DNA of 30,082 bases from a virus: positions 1-30,082 of the IMG/VR virus record IMGVR_UViG_3300024344_000087; one strand, given 5' to 3'. The notes under the pieces are model-generated. The model was not told the origin of the DNA. It saw nothing but the letters and a program-made list of their open reading frames with translations, and did no database searches. A program made the translations under genes and the position numbers. This document shows positions 7,653-15,249 of this stretch, piece by piece. Positions within the stretch are counted from its first letter, which is position 1, and the number at the start of each line of letters is the position of its first letter.

Positions 7653-8213
7653 ATGTATGGTAGTGTATGGTACTCTGGAACAACTGTACCAGATATTAAA
7701 GAAGACTTTTGCCAAGCAACTATTAAACTTAAAGACACTTTGGGTAAACAAGAAGGTACGGTCAATAATGGTAATAGAGATATACAGGTTAGATCAAATA
7801 AAATTTTTACCATAGATAGCCCAGAGTTTAAAACACTTGTCTTTGAATGGACTAAGAAAGCCAATGAGGAACAAGGTTGGAACTACGATGTTACAGGTAT
7901 AGAAAATCTGCAACTCTCTGAGTATAATATAGGTGACAAGTATAGTTGGCACTTAGATATTAGACCAGAAGATCCTTGCAGGAAACTTTCTTTTAATGTA
8001 GTTCTTAATGAAGACTACGAAGGGGGAGACTTTCAATTCTCTTGGGGTTCACCAAGCGCATCCTATAAGCGCAGGGTCATAGCTGAACCTCAATTAAAGC
8101 TAGCTGGTAGGATGATTGTCTTCCCCTCATATTATTATCACAGAGTAAAACCAGTGACTAAAGGTATACGATATAGTTTGACAGGGTGGATTACTGGCCC
8201 ACCATTTAGATAG
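7653..8213 (+). CDS. 2-oxoglutarate/Fe(II)-dependent oxygenase (prolyl hydroxylase-like)
   Basis: 186 aa. The iron triad is H100-x-D102 in YSWHLDI and H163 in YYYHRVKP; R173 in KGIRYSL is placed to bind 2-oxoglutarate. KLSFNVVLNEDYEGGDF and GRMIVFPSYYYH are the usual double-stranded beta-helix strands of PKHD/P4H-type hydroxylases. The substrate is unknown; in marine phages such enzymes are proposed to modify proteins, DNA bases or surface sugars, none of which can be decided here. GGGAG about 12 bases ahead of ATG 7653 sets the start, 2 bases after the carrier gene stop. It needs Fe(II), like its neighbours, so the three metal-linked genes may be co-expressed. Confidence 0.9.
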   Translation: MYGSVWYSGTTVPDIKEDFCQATIKLKDTLGKQEGTVNNGNRDIQVRSNKIFTIDSPEFKTLVFEWTKKANEEQGWNYDVTGIENLQLSEYNIGDKYSWHLDIRPEDPCRKLSFNVVLNEDYEGGDFQFSWGSPSASYKRRVIAEPQLKLAGRMIVFPSYYYHRVKPVTKGIRYSLTGWITGPPFR

Positions 8214-8222
8214 GAAAATAAA

Positions 8223-8504
8223 ATGGATATAGGAAAGATAACAGAACCGTTAATGCAGATAAATATAATACAATGGTGTGACACTAAAGAACAGATACTA
8301 GATCTAATGACGTTGTCTGTAATTACATTTCAAGATATGTTAGAAGCTGGATGTCATTGGACTTCACCCAAGCTACCTATAAAGGCTGACTTACTGGAAG
8401 TAGTTTCTGAGGTACATTTAAGTACAGCTATATTCCATCTTGTTAAATTTAAGTCAGAGTATATAGATACAGGAATAGGATACGCATTGCTAAAAGTTAT
8501 GTAG
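8223..8504 (+). CDS. Hypothetical protein, last gene of the early module
   Basis: 93 aa, no recognised domain. Predicted helical, with two cysteines and no signal peptide or clear membrane segment. AGGA lies 7 bases ahead of the ATG, and the gene follows the oxygenase by 9 bases in the same direction, so it is probably in that operon. Its stop codon lies inside the last codons of the oppositely oriented coiled-coil gene (8-bp tail-to-tail overlap). Function unknown. Confidence 0.65.
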   Translation: MDIGKITEPLMQINIIQWCDTKEQILDLMTLSVITFQDMLEAGCHWTSPKLPIKADLLEVVSEVHLSTAIFHLVKFKSEYIDTGIGYALLKVM

Positions 8505-8835
8505 ATCCAGGGTGTTTACCATTATGCATATTACTAAGCTTATCTACTTCTTTTCTTAGAGACTGTAACTCTGCTAACATACTGGCTGTTTCCCTAGCCC
8601 TAGCTTCTCTTTCTTTGGGAGCTAACATATCAGATATTACACCTAATCTCTGATCGTGGTTCTGTATGGTAACTTCCTGTCCGTCGGTAGATCTATCAAG
8701 GTGTTTAAGACGAGCTTCAATATCCTTGTTATGCTCTATAACATTGGCTAACTTTTGCTTCACAATTACAAAGGCTGATACGACACTGACAAGCATACCC
8801 GCCAGTGTCAATATCATTCTCGTATCTATTTCCAT
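8497..8835 (-). CDS. Membrane-anchored coiled-coil protein, spanin-like candidate
   Basis: 112 aa. One membrane segment near the N-terminus (about residues 8-25), then a long charged heptad-like region through residue 105 and a short PGST tail. This is the plan of an inner-membrane spanin (Rz) or a class III holin: N-terminus inside, coiled coil in the periplasm. It is the last gene of the late strand, in the lysis cluster after the hydrolase and holin candidates, which supports a lysis role. No partner lipoprotein (Rz1-type, with lipobox) was found nested in or next to it. Assignment is by architecture only. Its 3' end overlaps the converging early-module gene. Confidence 0.6.
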   Translation of the reverse strand: MEIDTRMILTLAGMLVSVVSAFVIVKQKLANVIEHNKDIEARLKHLDRSTDGQEVTIQNHDQRLGVISDMLAPKEREARARETASMLAELQSLRKEVDKLSNMHNGKHPGST

Positions 8836-8844
8836 GATAGACCA

Positions 8845-8973
8845 CTATTGACAGTTACACTTAGTACAGTCACACTCGTCACATTTACAGGAGGATTCAC
8901 TAACATGAGGATCACAACAGTGACACTCTTGGTTGTCGCAATTGCAGTCTATACACTTTACTTTACTGTTCAT
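8845..8973 (-). CDS. Cysteine-rich, metallothionein-like small protein (42 aa)
   Basis: A 42-aa protein with 12 cysteines and two histidines and no Phe, Trp or Tyr. Cys positions are 7, 10, 12, 17, 19, 20 and 29, 31, 34, 36, 39, 41. They form two six-Cys clusters joined by an eight-residue linker (DPHVSESS). The second cluster is regular: CxC-xx-CxC-xx-CxC, with K, D, E, T and N between. Density and spacing are those of metallothioneins and other Zn/Cu/Cd thiolate proteins, though it does not match the SmtA layout. The ORF fills the otherwise empty gap between the holin candidate (TAG 6 bases upstream, same frame) and the coiled-coil gene (9 bases downstream). The ribosome-binding site (AGGTAG) is weak. 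Metal binding is inferred; a disulfide-rich exported peptide is unlikely, as no signal peptide is seen. Confidence 0.72.
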   Translation of the reverse strand: MNSKVKCIDCNCDNQECHCCDPHVSESSCKCDECDCTKCNCQ

Positions 8974-8979
8974 ACTTTT

Positions 8980-9417
8980 CTACCTAGCGTTCTTAACCAT
9001 TGAAGCACCAAAGTACAAACCTACGATAGCTGAGAGCAAGTGTGTATCCAATGGTGTAATGACTAAGCCTTTCATAGTGTGCCATATGGTATCATCAGCA
9101 CCGTCAAAGAATAAAAACCCTGGACTCCATTGGGTGTAACCTACGGTCACTCCTACTTCGGGCCAGAATACAGCGATAACTTTAGGCCATATAACTATAG
9201 CTCCTACTGCTGCCAAAGCTATTATTCTTCTTGTAACTTGAAAGCCTTTATTCTCGTATCGTCTGGCTAAGTCTGTTGCCTTACTCTGCGCTGCCAGACC
9301 ATCTATAGATCTTTGGAAAGCATCTTGTTTAGCTTTCTGACTCTGGCCCCAGATGGTCATCAAACCACCTAGCAAACCAGATCCCAACATTGTAATAAGT
9401 TCTAAAGGTATCCCCAT
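8980..9417 (-). CDS. Three-TM membrane protein, holin candidate
   Basis: 145 aa with three hydrophobic stretches: about residues 7-23 (ITMLGSGLLGGLMTIW), 65-85 (IIALAAVGAIVIW and onward), and 125-142 (THLLSAIVGLYFGASM). A charged helical loop (28-63) separates the first two. It lies directly after the SleB-like hydrolase and before the coiled-coil gene, so it is likely the membrane pore former for lysis. The holin assignment is by position and membrane topology, not by a family motif; similar proteins in marine phages are often only called structural or membrane proteins. AAGGA lies upstream in the 34-bp gap. The stop TAG is followed after two codons, in frame, by the ATG of the Cys-rich ORF. 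Confidence 0.65.
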   Translation of the reverse strand: MGIPLELITMLGSGLLGGLMTIWGQSQKAKQDAFQRSIDGLAAQSKATDLARRYENKGFQVTRRIIALAAVGAIVIWPKVIAVFWPEVGVTVGYTQWSPGFLFFDGADDTIWHTMKGLVITPLDTHLLSAIVGLYFGASMVKNAR

Positions 9418-9451
9418 ATTATTTCTTTTTTCCTTTAATCTCTACTGTAAA

Positions 9452-10156
9452 TTATCTTTTAGGTTTAAAAACAGGTAATGGAGTTGGTGGAATTCGTTTA
9501 GATTTATCCGTTATTAAATCATAATAATTATGATCTTTTACCTTACCTTTAAATCTATACATACCAGATTTAACTCTTCTTTTAAATTGTCCATCTTTTT
9601 CCCATTCTTTTGGATTAGCAAAAAAAAGTGTTCCTTCTGCTACATCTTTTAAATCACCTGCTAATAATTCATCTGTAACTTTTTCAGCAACTTTCCATTT
9701 AGGTTGATCTTTGCGAAAAACCTTCATTTTTTCGGGCTTCCATCCTTCAAATTGATTATCTGCTGATATTACTTTTACATAAGGAGTTGGATTTTTTTCT
9801 GTACCTCCTCCAGTTACCTTACCTTTTCCATATTTAGATCTGTTATTTATTATACTAGCTACAAGTCTCATACCATCTTCACCTTGTGAACCAGCCTCAG
9901 CTAAAATAAGCCTAATTATTTTTTCTCTATCATCCACTCCTACAGGTTGTTTTTCATCTGTTCCTAACAAACCACGAAAAAATGGTCTTGTCTTTCCTAT
10001 AAGAACTTCCTCCGTGGATGGCATAGAAGGTCTTAATAGATAATCCCAAATACTAGGCTCACTCACTTTAGAAACTCCTTGTATAGCGTAGGGTAGCAGT
10101 AGGATTAAAGCCAGCATTAGTAAGCATATTTTTAACACTTGCCGTAAGCTCCCCAC
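9452..10156 (-). CDS. SleB-like cell wall hydrolase (endolysin) with N-terminal membrane/signal segment
   Basis: 234 aa. Residues 7-25 are hydrophobic (a signal or signal-anchor-release segment). The Hydrolase_2/SleB domain starts near residue 76: ILAEAGSQGEDGM with E87 as likely catalytic acid, then VASIINNR (99-106), ADNQFEGW in the middle, and FFANP near residue 180 followed by GKVKDHNYY. This family cleaves peptidoglycan glycan strands; here it is the probable endolysin, though a virion-borne role cannot be excluded. The start is a GTG at 10156 with AGGA nearby and an 89-bp overlap with the preceding gene; ATG 10117 is an alternative that shortens the hydrophobic segment. The coding sequence is visibly AT-richer than the overlapping gene upstream. 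Confidence 0.82.
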   Translation of the reverse strand: MGSLRQVLKICLLMLALILLLPYAIQGVSKVSEPSIWDYLLRPSMPSTEEVLIGKTRPFFRGLLGTDEKQPVGVDDREKIIRLILAEAGSQGEDGMRLVASIINNRSKYGKGKVTGGGTEKNPTPYVKVISADNQFEGWKPEKMKVFRKDQPKWKVAEKVTDELLAGDLKDVAEGTLFFANPKEWEKDGQFKRRVKSGMYRFKGKVKDHNYYDLITDKSKRIPPTPLPVFKPKR

Positions 10157-10535
10157 CTAAAAGTCCTGTAGTATATGTAGCAGAATCATCTGTAATACCA
10201 CCTTGTCCCAATGTTGCACCTACTCTTAGGTTATTAGTAAAATCATATGCCGGAGATAAAGTTGAACTTGCAGGATCAAAGTATTTTATATCTGGATTTA
10301 AAGCTACTCCCTCTGGTAGAGAAGGTTTATACTGATCCTCTAAAATATTTTCAAGTCTTGATACTGTATTCTCAACATCTGCTTTACCAATACCTGTTAA
10401 GTTTCCAAGACCGTATGCTCCAGCAGTAAGGGCAAAGTTTTTAGCCTCTGACCCTAAGCGATCTATTTCAGAACCCCCTCCCTGACTTCTAATTGTTTCT
10501 TGTATGTTGTCTAATTCACTTAGAATGTCAGCCAT
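10068..10535 (-). CDS. Hypothetical virion-associated protein
   Basis: 155 aa, no recognised family. The N-terminal half is helical and charged; the C-terminal half is Gly/Thr/Ser-rich with short beta-like stretches (LRVGATLGQGG, ATLRYTRSF). The start ATG follows immediately after the stop of the 1018-aa protein (TAA then ATG), and its 3' end overlaps the hydrolase start by 89 bp. Position after the large internal proteins suggests a small virion component. Function not known. Confidence 0.7.
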   Translation of the reverse strand: MADILSELDNIQETIRSQGGGSEIDRLGSEAKNFALTAGAYGLGNLTGIGKADVENTVSRLENILEDQYKPSLPEGVALNPDIKYFDPASSTLSPAYDFTNNLRVGATLGQGGITDDSATYTTGLLGGELTASVKNMLTNAGFNPTATLRYTRSF

Positions 10536-13500
10536 TTAATTTTCACCACTGTAAGTCATTCCAGAATAAGTTCTTGCGTTTCCAGTATTTCCAGTATATG
10601 TTAACCCAACAGGATTAACTTTATTTTTACCTTTTGTTAATCTTTCATTATATTTTTCTGCACCACCACCAAACCAATAGTACAACATTGGGCCTACTGC
10701 TGGAATAGACCGCATATACTTAGAATAATTTGGGTTATCGTCAAACACTTCAATACCTACTGCTCCAAGACTGTCAAATATAGGAGTAGCTGGTGCAATT
10801 AAATTTATTATTCCATCTTTAAATTTACCATTTGCAAAATATCTTTCTGAGGTATATTGATTTATTCCGTAAACACCTGTTAAAGCCCACATAGATTTAT
10901 TAGGTACATCTTCTAATCGAATATCTTTTCCTAATAAAAAATCTTTTATTGTTTGAGTTCCCACATTAGCTGCTGATAAATACCCTGCTAATCTAAGTGC
11001 ATTTCCAATGGCTGCCTTTTTGTTACCCTTTTGATATTCTTGTACAACATTTCTTCTTGCTACATCCCATTGTTTTAAAGTAAATGTTTTTAAAGAATAA
11101 AGTATTCTACCATTAGGTATGTCTAAATAAAGTTGAGGCATCTCCATCATAGATATAGGCTGCATATCAGACAACTCATTAAAGGCATGAAACTTAGACA
11201 TTTCTGTAACCTTACCTGTCTTTATATCAGCTACTACTTGGTCTATATCTTTTCCATATGCCTTACCCCATTTTTTTCTAAACTCTTGCTCTCCTGTTAA
11301 ATTAGTTTTCTTACCTCTTGATGTTCGATTAATTAATTTAGTATTCTTTAAAAAAGCAGCGTTCATTGCAGTCTCTTTACCTAAACGATCTATAGCTCTA
11401 AAACCAGTTTTATCAAATAAAAATCTTAAAGCATTAGCAGATTTTCTTTGGTCAGCAAATTCTTGTCCAATATCAGTAATGCCTTGATCTATTAAATTAA
11501 AATTTTTAGTTTTAAACATTGCTGCAATAGTGTTTTCAAATCCATGTAAAGCACCTGATACACCTAAATCACCTAACTGAGTTAAAGCAGATATAGGATT
11601 AGCAATAGTTCCTAAGTAAGCAAAATCTCTTAGACCACCTATTAAAAATCCTGGGCTTCTTTCCCCACCTTTAAACCTAGATTTTAATAAACTTCTAAGT
11701 TCATCTTGTAAATTTTCTGGTATTTTATTTTGGTCTATAATATGTCCTACAGAGTCTTCTAAGTCAACAGTTCTTGTTATACCATTTTCAGTAACCTGTC
11801 TTTTTTTAGCTAACCCTCTATAATTCATTATATCTTTTGCATGAGTTCCAAAAAATTTACCTCTTTCAATAGTGTTAACAGCATTTCTTACATACTGTTG
11901 TAAGACATCCTCTGGTTTTTTATAAAGTTTAAACATATCAGCATCAAGTTTTTCTATTTGTCTTTGTTTTTGAAACGAACTTTTAGTATTTCCTTTTTTT
12001 AATCCTAAAAGAGCTTGATTAATTATCTGACTTCTTCTCCATAATGGTATTTCAGTAATTTTGTCATACCCAAGTTTTCTTCTTTCAGCATCTAATATTT
12101 TAGTTATTGCTCCTTTTTCTTTAGATCCTAATATTTTTTGTAATTCTGTATATGCTTTATCTCCTTTAATAAGACGAGGAAAATAATTTTCTCTAGTTTT
12201 AAAAGAAGAATCAACTAGTTTTAATTCTGCTCCTAATTCATTTAAAACTTTACTAGTTTTTTTCCATTCCTCTACCATCTTAGGATTATACTTATTCATT
12301 AGTTCTTCAGCAGCTTTCATATTACCATTAGAAAGATGACGAGCAGTACTTTGTTTCATTAACTGAGGCATACTTTTAATAAGTTTTTGAAACCCATTTA
12401 TTTCTTCAAGATACTTCGCTGTATTTACTCTTGTATAAAATTCAAATTTACGCATACGCATAAATACAGGTTCAGAAATATTTTTTATTCTTGTAGAAAG
12501 TGAACCAAACCAGTTGTCTATTTTGGGATTTAAACGTCTGGAAGTTGCTTGATCTTCTAGGGCATTGTCTAATATTTTTTCTGCTTTTGTTTTACTAGAT
12601 GGTATTTTTACTTTCCTACCTGTTAAAGATATTGCTCTGTCAAGAGGCATACCTGATAAAGAAAATATTTCATCTTGAGCTTCTTTTAAAGCAGTATCTA
12701 AATCTACTCCAGTAGCTACTTTCTCTGCTACAATTCTATCTGCTTGATCTATTTTTCTAGTAGCTGTTTTATTAACAGAGGATTGCTTTAACTTTGATAA
12801 GCCTCTTCCTGCACCTATTAACGCAGCCGTCCCTCCTGATGCAAAAAGAGCCGTTGTTAATGCTTTATCAAGGTCTATATCGTCCCAAGTTTTACCAGAA
12901 GCTAAGTCCTCACTAACACTGTATGCTCCTCCTACTGCACCACCTACTCCTGCATTTACTGCAAGCGATCCAAGCTTTCCAAGTTTACCTGCTGGCCCAA
13001 CAAAAGGAATAGCAGATGTAGGATCTGCTAATACCCTAGAAAATTGACCTGCTACTCTAAAATCACTATCTGGATCTGGTGAAAAATATCTTCCGTATTT
13101 TTTTAATAACTCTCTTTCTTCAAACCTTCTAATCATAGCTCTTTGTTCTGAGCTACTAGCTGTATCCCAATTTTTACCAAAGGCTTGCTCAGGGGTATCG
13201 TAGCCAAAAGGAGTTATTAATAAATCTGCATCATCTAGCCAAGATGTTAAAGTGTTTGTTATGTTAGATACTAAATCACCTGTTTCATTAAACCCATACC
13301 AAAACTGTCTCCAAGCACTATCTTTTCCAGTTTTAATAAGCTTTTGTTGACTTTCTACATACCTATCTCCGACAGAAGCACCCCACTTTTCAACTAACTC
13401 AGGTTGATTATCTAAATGTTTTTGGGTAATTTCCATACCAAAATCAATACTACTGGGTTTAGAAAAGACACGATTGATATTAAAGGAACCATCTTTTCCC

Positions 13501-13592
13501 ACAGTGTAAGTATCACCCGGTTCAAGGTTGGCTTCATTAAGCGCAGGATTAGCTCGTATATCTGCTAAAGTTATAGTTGATACTTCTGCCAT
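10536..13592 (-). CDS. Large internal virion (DNA-ejection) protein
   Basis: 1018 aa, the largest gene in the window. Mostly helical and Lys/Asn-rich, with Gly/Ala-rich hydrophobic patches around residues 195-260 that could insert in membranes. Large size, last of a run of structural genes and the adjacent coiled-coil proteins fit the gp14-gp15-gp16 ejection-protein set of T7-like phages, which form a channel across the host envelope. I see no lytic transglycosylase motif such as T7 gp16 has, so enzymatic activity is not claimed. Base composition is low in GC (17 of 60 at 12001-12060). The start ATG overlaps the previous stop as TAATG. Confidence 0.75.
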   Translation of the reverse strand: MAEVSTITLADIRANPALNEANLEPGDTYTVGKDGSFNINRVFSKPSSIDFGMEITQKHLDNQPELVEKWGASVGDRYVESQQKLIKTGKDSAWRQFWYGFNETGDLVSNITNTLTSWLDDADLLITPFGYDTPEQAFGKNWDTASSSEQRAMIRRFEERELLKKYGRYFSPDPDSDFRVAGQFSRVLADPTSAIPFVGPAGKLGKLGSLAVNAGVGGAVGGAYSVSEDLASGKTWDDIDLDKALTTALFASGGTAALIGAGRGLSKLKQSSVNKTATRKIDQADRIVAEKVATGVDLDTALKEAQDEIFSLSGMPLDRAISLTGRKVKIPSSKTKAEKILDNALEDQATSRRLNPKIDNWFGSLSTRIKNISEPVFMRMRKFEFYTRVNTAKYLEEINGFQKLIKSMPQLMKQSTARHLSNGNMKAAEELMNKYNPKMVEEWKKTSKVLNELGAELKLVDSSFKTRENYFPRLIKGDKAYTELQKILGSKEKGAITKILDAERRKLGYDKITEIPLWRRSQIINQALLGLKKGNTKSSFQKQRQIEKLDADMFKLYKKPEDVLQQYVRNAVNTIERGKFFGTHAKDIMNYRGLAKKRQVTENGITRTVDLEDSVGHIIDQNKIPENLQDELRSLLKSRFKGGERSPGFLIGGLRDFAYLGTIANPISALTQLGDLGVSGALHGFENTIAAMFKTKNFNLIDQGITDIGQEFADQRKSANALRFLFDKTGFRAIDRLGKETAMNAAFLKNTKLINRTSRGKKTNLTGEQEFRKKWGKAYGKDIDQVVADIKTGKVTEMSKFHAFNELSDMQPISMMEMPQLYLDIPNGRILYSLKTFTLKQWDVARRNVVQEYQKGNKKAAIGNALRLAGYLSAANVGTQTIKDFLLGKDIRLEDVPNKSMWALTGVYGINQYTSERYFANGKFKDGIINLIAPATPIFDSLGAVGIEVFDDNPNYSKYMRSIPAVGPMLYYWFGGGAEKYNERLTKGKNKVNPVGLTYTGNTGNARTYSGMTYSGEN

Positions 13593-14761
13593 TAGTCTAT
13601 GCTACTATTAATTATTAAAGTTTTGGGTGGCGCATTTTTTATATCCTTACTAGGTTCTTCAGATTGTGACTGAGCGTTATTTCCTAGAAGTACCTGTAAA
13701 GCTATGCTTTGTATATCTGGATTGTCATTTCCTGTTTCTATTTGTGTATTGTATTCTCTTATAACACTTGGTAATACTCTATTAGTTAACTTTGTAGTAT
13801 CAAATTCTTCTCCACTATCCATTACTAACTCACTAGAATCCCAATCTACTATATCAGCAGGGTTCCATTGAGTAAAATCAAAAAAAGGTTTGTCTACTCT
13901 TTTTACGCCTTTAAATTGTTCTGGTACATTACTACTATTAATAATTCTAAATACATTATCAAACATAATTTGAACTGCATTTTTATCGTTTAGCCTAATT
14001 TTATTTTTGTCTCTTTGAGCTTTACTTTGTCTTTGTTCAGCACTTTGTAATCTACCTTCCTGTGCGTAACTTAACCTGTTTATAAAATCTCTTTGATTTA
14101 ATGTATCTTGATATTTTCTTGCTTCTATTGCAGCTTGTTGTTTATTTAGTTCTTCTTCTCTTTTTCTTTCTTCTGCTGCTATATTTCTTGCTTGTTCCTC
14201 TGCGCCAAACTGTTGCATACCCCTTGTAAACCCTGTAACCATAGAGTCACCAAATTGTGCTTGATTTGTAGGCATACGAGACAAACCTTGTAACGCTTGC
14301 ATAACAAGAGGGCTTTTAGCTAAAGATTTAAAATCAATATCTCCTAGTAAACTTTCTATAAATCCTTCTTTTCTTGTTTCTTGATTCATCTCTGAAGCAT
14401 TATTTTTACCCATTGCTATAGCTGCATCTACAACTGATTGATCTCTATAGTTTGGATAGTTTGGTATAGTTATTTGTGGTACATTGTTGGGAACAAAAGT
14501 AAAATCTTCTGGTGCTACTCCACCTTGTAACTGTTGGAAGGCTTCGTTTATAATAGGTTTCTCTCCTATAGTAGAAAGAGGTTTAGAGCTACTTCTATCT
14601 CTTAAACTATCCATAGCCATTTCTCTAAACCTAGCCCTATTTTCAGGTATCATGTCTGTACCTGTTAGGTTATTTGAGCGAAACATTTGGTATAAATCGT
14701 CACCTATACCACCTCGCGCACCACGTTTAATTCTTTCTATACGCTCTTGTCTAGCATCCAT
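13592..14761 (-). CDS. Coiled-coil internal virion protein candidate
   Basis: 389 aa. N-terminal third charged and disordered-looking; central region (about residues 185-265) is a long Glu/Arg/Gln-rich coiled coil; C-terminus ends in polar sequence. No enzyme motif. Placed directly before the 1018-aa protein with a TAATG junction at 13592, so the two are probably made together. By position and shape it is likely a second ejection/core protein, comparable to T7 gp15 or gp14, but there is no direct similarity that I can see. Confidence 0.65.
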   Translation of the reverse strand: MDARQERIERIKRGARGGIGDDLYQMFRSNNLTGTDMIPENRARFREMAMDSLRDRSSSKPLSTIGEKPIINEAFQQLQGGVAPEDFTFVPNNVPQITIPNYPNYRDQSVVDAAIAMGKNNASEMNQETRKEGFIESLLGDIDFKSLAKSPLVMQALQGLSRMPTNQAQFGDSMVTGFTRGMQQFGAEEQARNIAAEERKREEELNKQQAAIEARKYQDTLNQRDFINRLSYAQEGRLQSAEQRQSKAQRDKNKIRLNDKNAVQIMFDNVFRIINSSNVPEQFKGVKRVDKPFFDFTQWNPADIVDWDSSELVMDSGEEFDTTKLTNRVLPSVIREYNTQIETGNDNPDIQSIALQVLLGNNAQSQSEEPSKDIKNAPPKTLIINSSID

Positions 14762-14775
14762 CTTTCTTTCCTATT

Positions 14776-15249
14776 TCATATAAGTGAAATTACGTTTGGT
14801 CGTCTTATTCTTTCTCGCATAGCTTGGTCATACAAGTTTCTAAGATAAGCTTCCGTTTGCGCTCGTAGTTGTATATTCGTTAATACTTCAAGGGGAACAC
14901 CATATTCTATAGGTTCTGGTGTAGGATTATACCCTACTCCTCTAGCTTTGGGTGCAGCAGGGCCAGACTCAGAATCAGTTTTGCCTATAAGTTTTGGTTC
15001 ACCGCCTTGACTTCCAAAAGAGCCTAAAGCATCCTTGCCAAATTTTTTCCAATCAAAATCAGAGTCACTGGTAATCATGTCTGGATTTGTATCTGCATAT
15101 GCTTTATCAGATAAAAAATCTCTAGCAGCTTGTTCTCTGTCGCCTACTTGTCTATGTTCAAGAAGTAAAGGATTTGTATCTGCATATGCTTTATCAGATA
15201 AAAAATCTATAGCATCTCTTCTATCAAGAAAATCAAAAAAATCATACAT
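14776..15249 (-). CDS. Hypothetical virion protein with a duplicated 13-residue motif
   Basis: 157 aa. The segment DFLSDKAYADTNP occurs twice, at residues 15-27 and 44-56, 29 residues apart, and the DNA of the two copies is identical over 39 bases, so the duplication is recent or held by gene conversion. The middle is Gly/Pro-rich and the C-terminus helical with a basic end. It is joined to the S74-domain gene by TAATG at 15249. A role in the virion interior or tail tip is inferred from context only. Confidence 0.65.
   Translation of the reverse strand: MYDFFDFLDRRDAIDFLSDKAYADTNPLLLEHRQVGDREQAARDFLSDKAYADTNPDMITSDSDFDWKKFGKDALGSFGSQGGEPKLIGKTDSESGPAAPKARGVGYNPTPEPIEYGVPLEVLTNIQLRAQTEAYLRNLYDQAMRERIRRPNVISLI
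15083..15208. repeat. 39-bp perfect direct repeat within a coding gene
   Basis: Copies at 15083-15121 and 15170-15208 are identical over 39 bases, and the offset of 87 bases is exactly 29 codons, so frame is kept. The bases between differ. The repeat encodes the duplicated DFLSDKAYADTNP motif. It looks like an in-frame tandem duplication of an 87-bp unit with divergence outside the core. Confidence 0.95.

Noticed and set aside
9100-9400. Short + strand frames across the holin region
   Set aside because: Antisense to a protein with clear membrane segments, and no ribosome-binding site.
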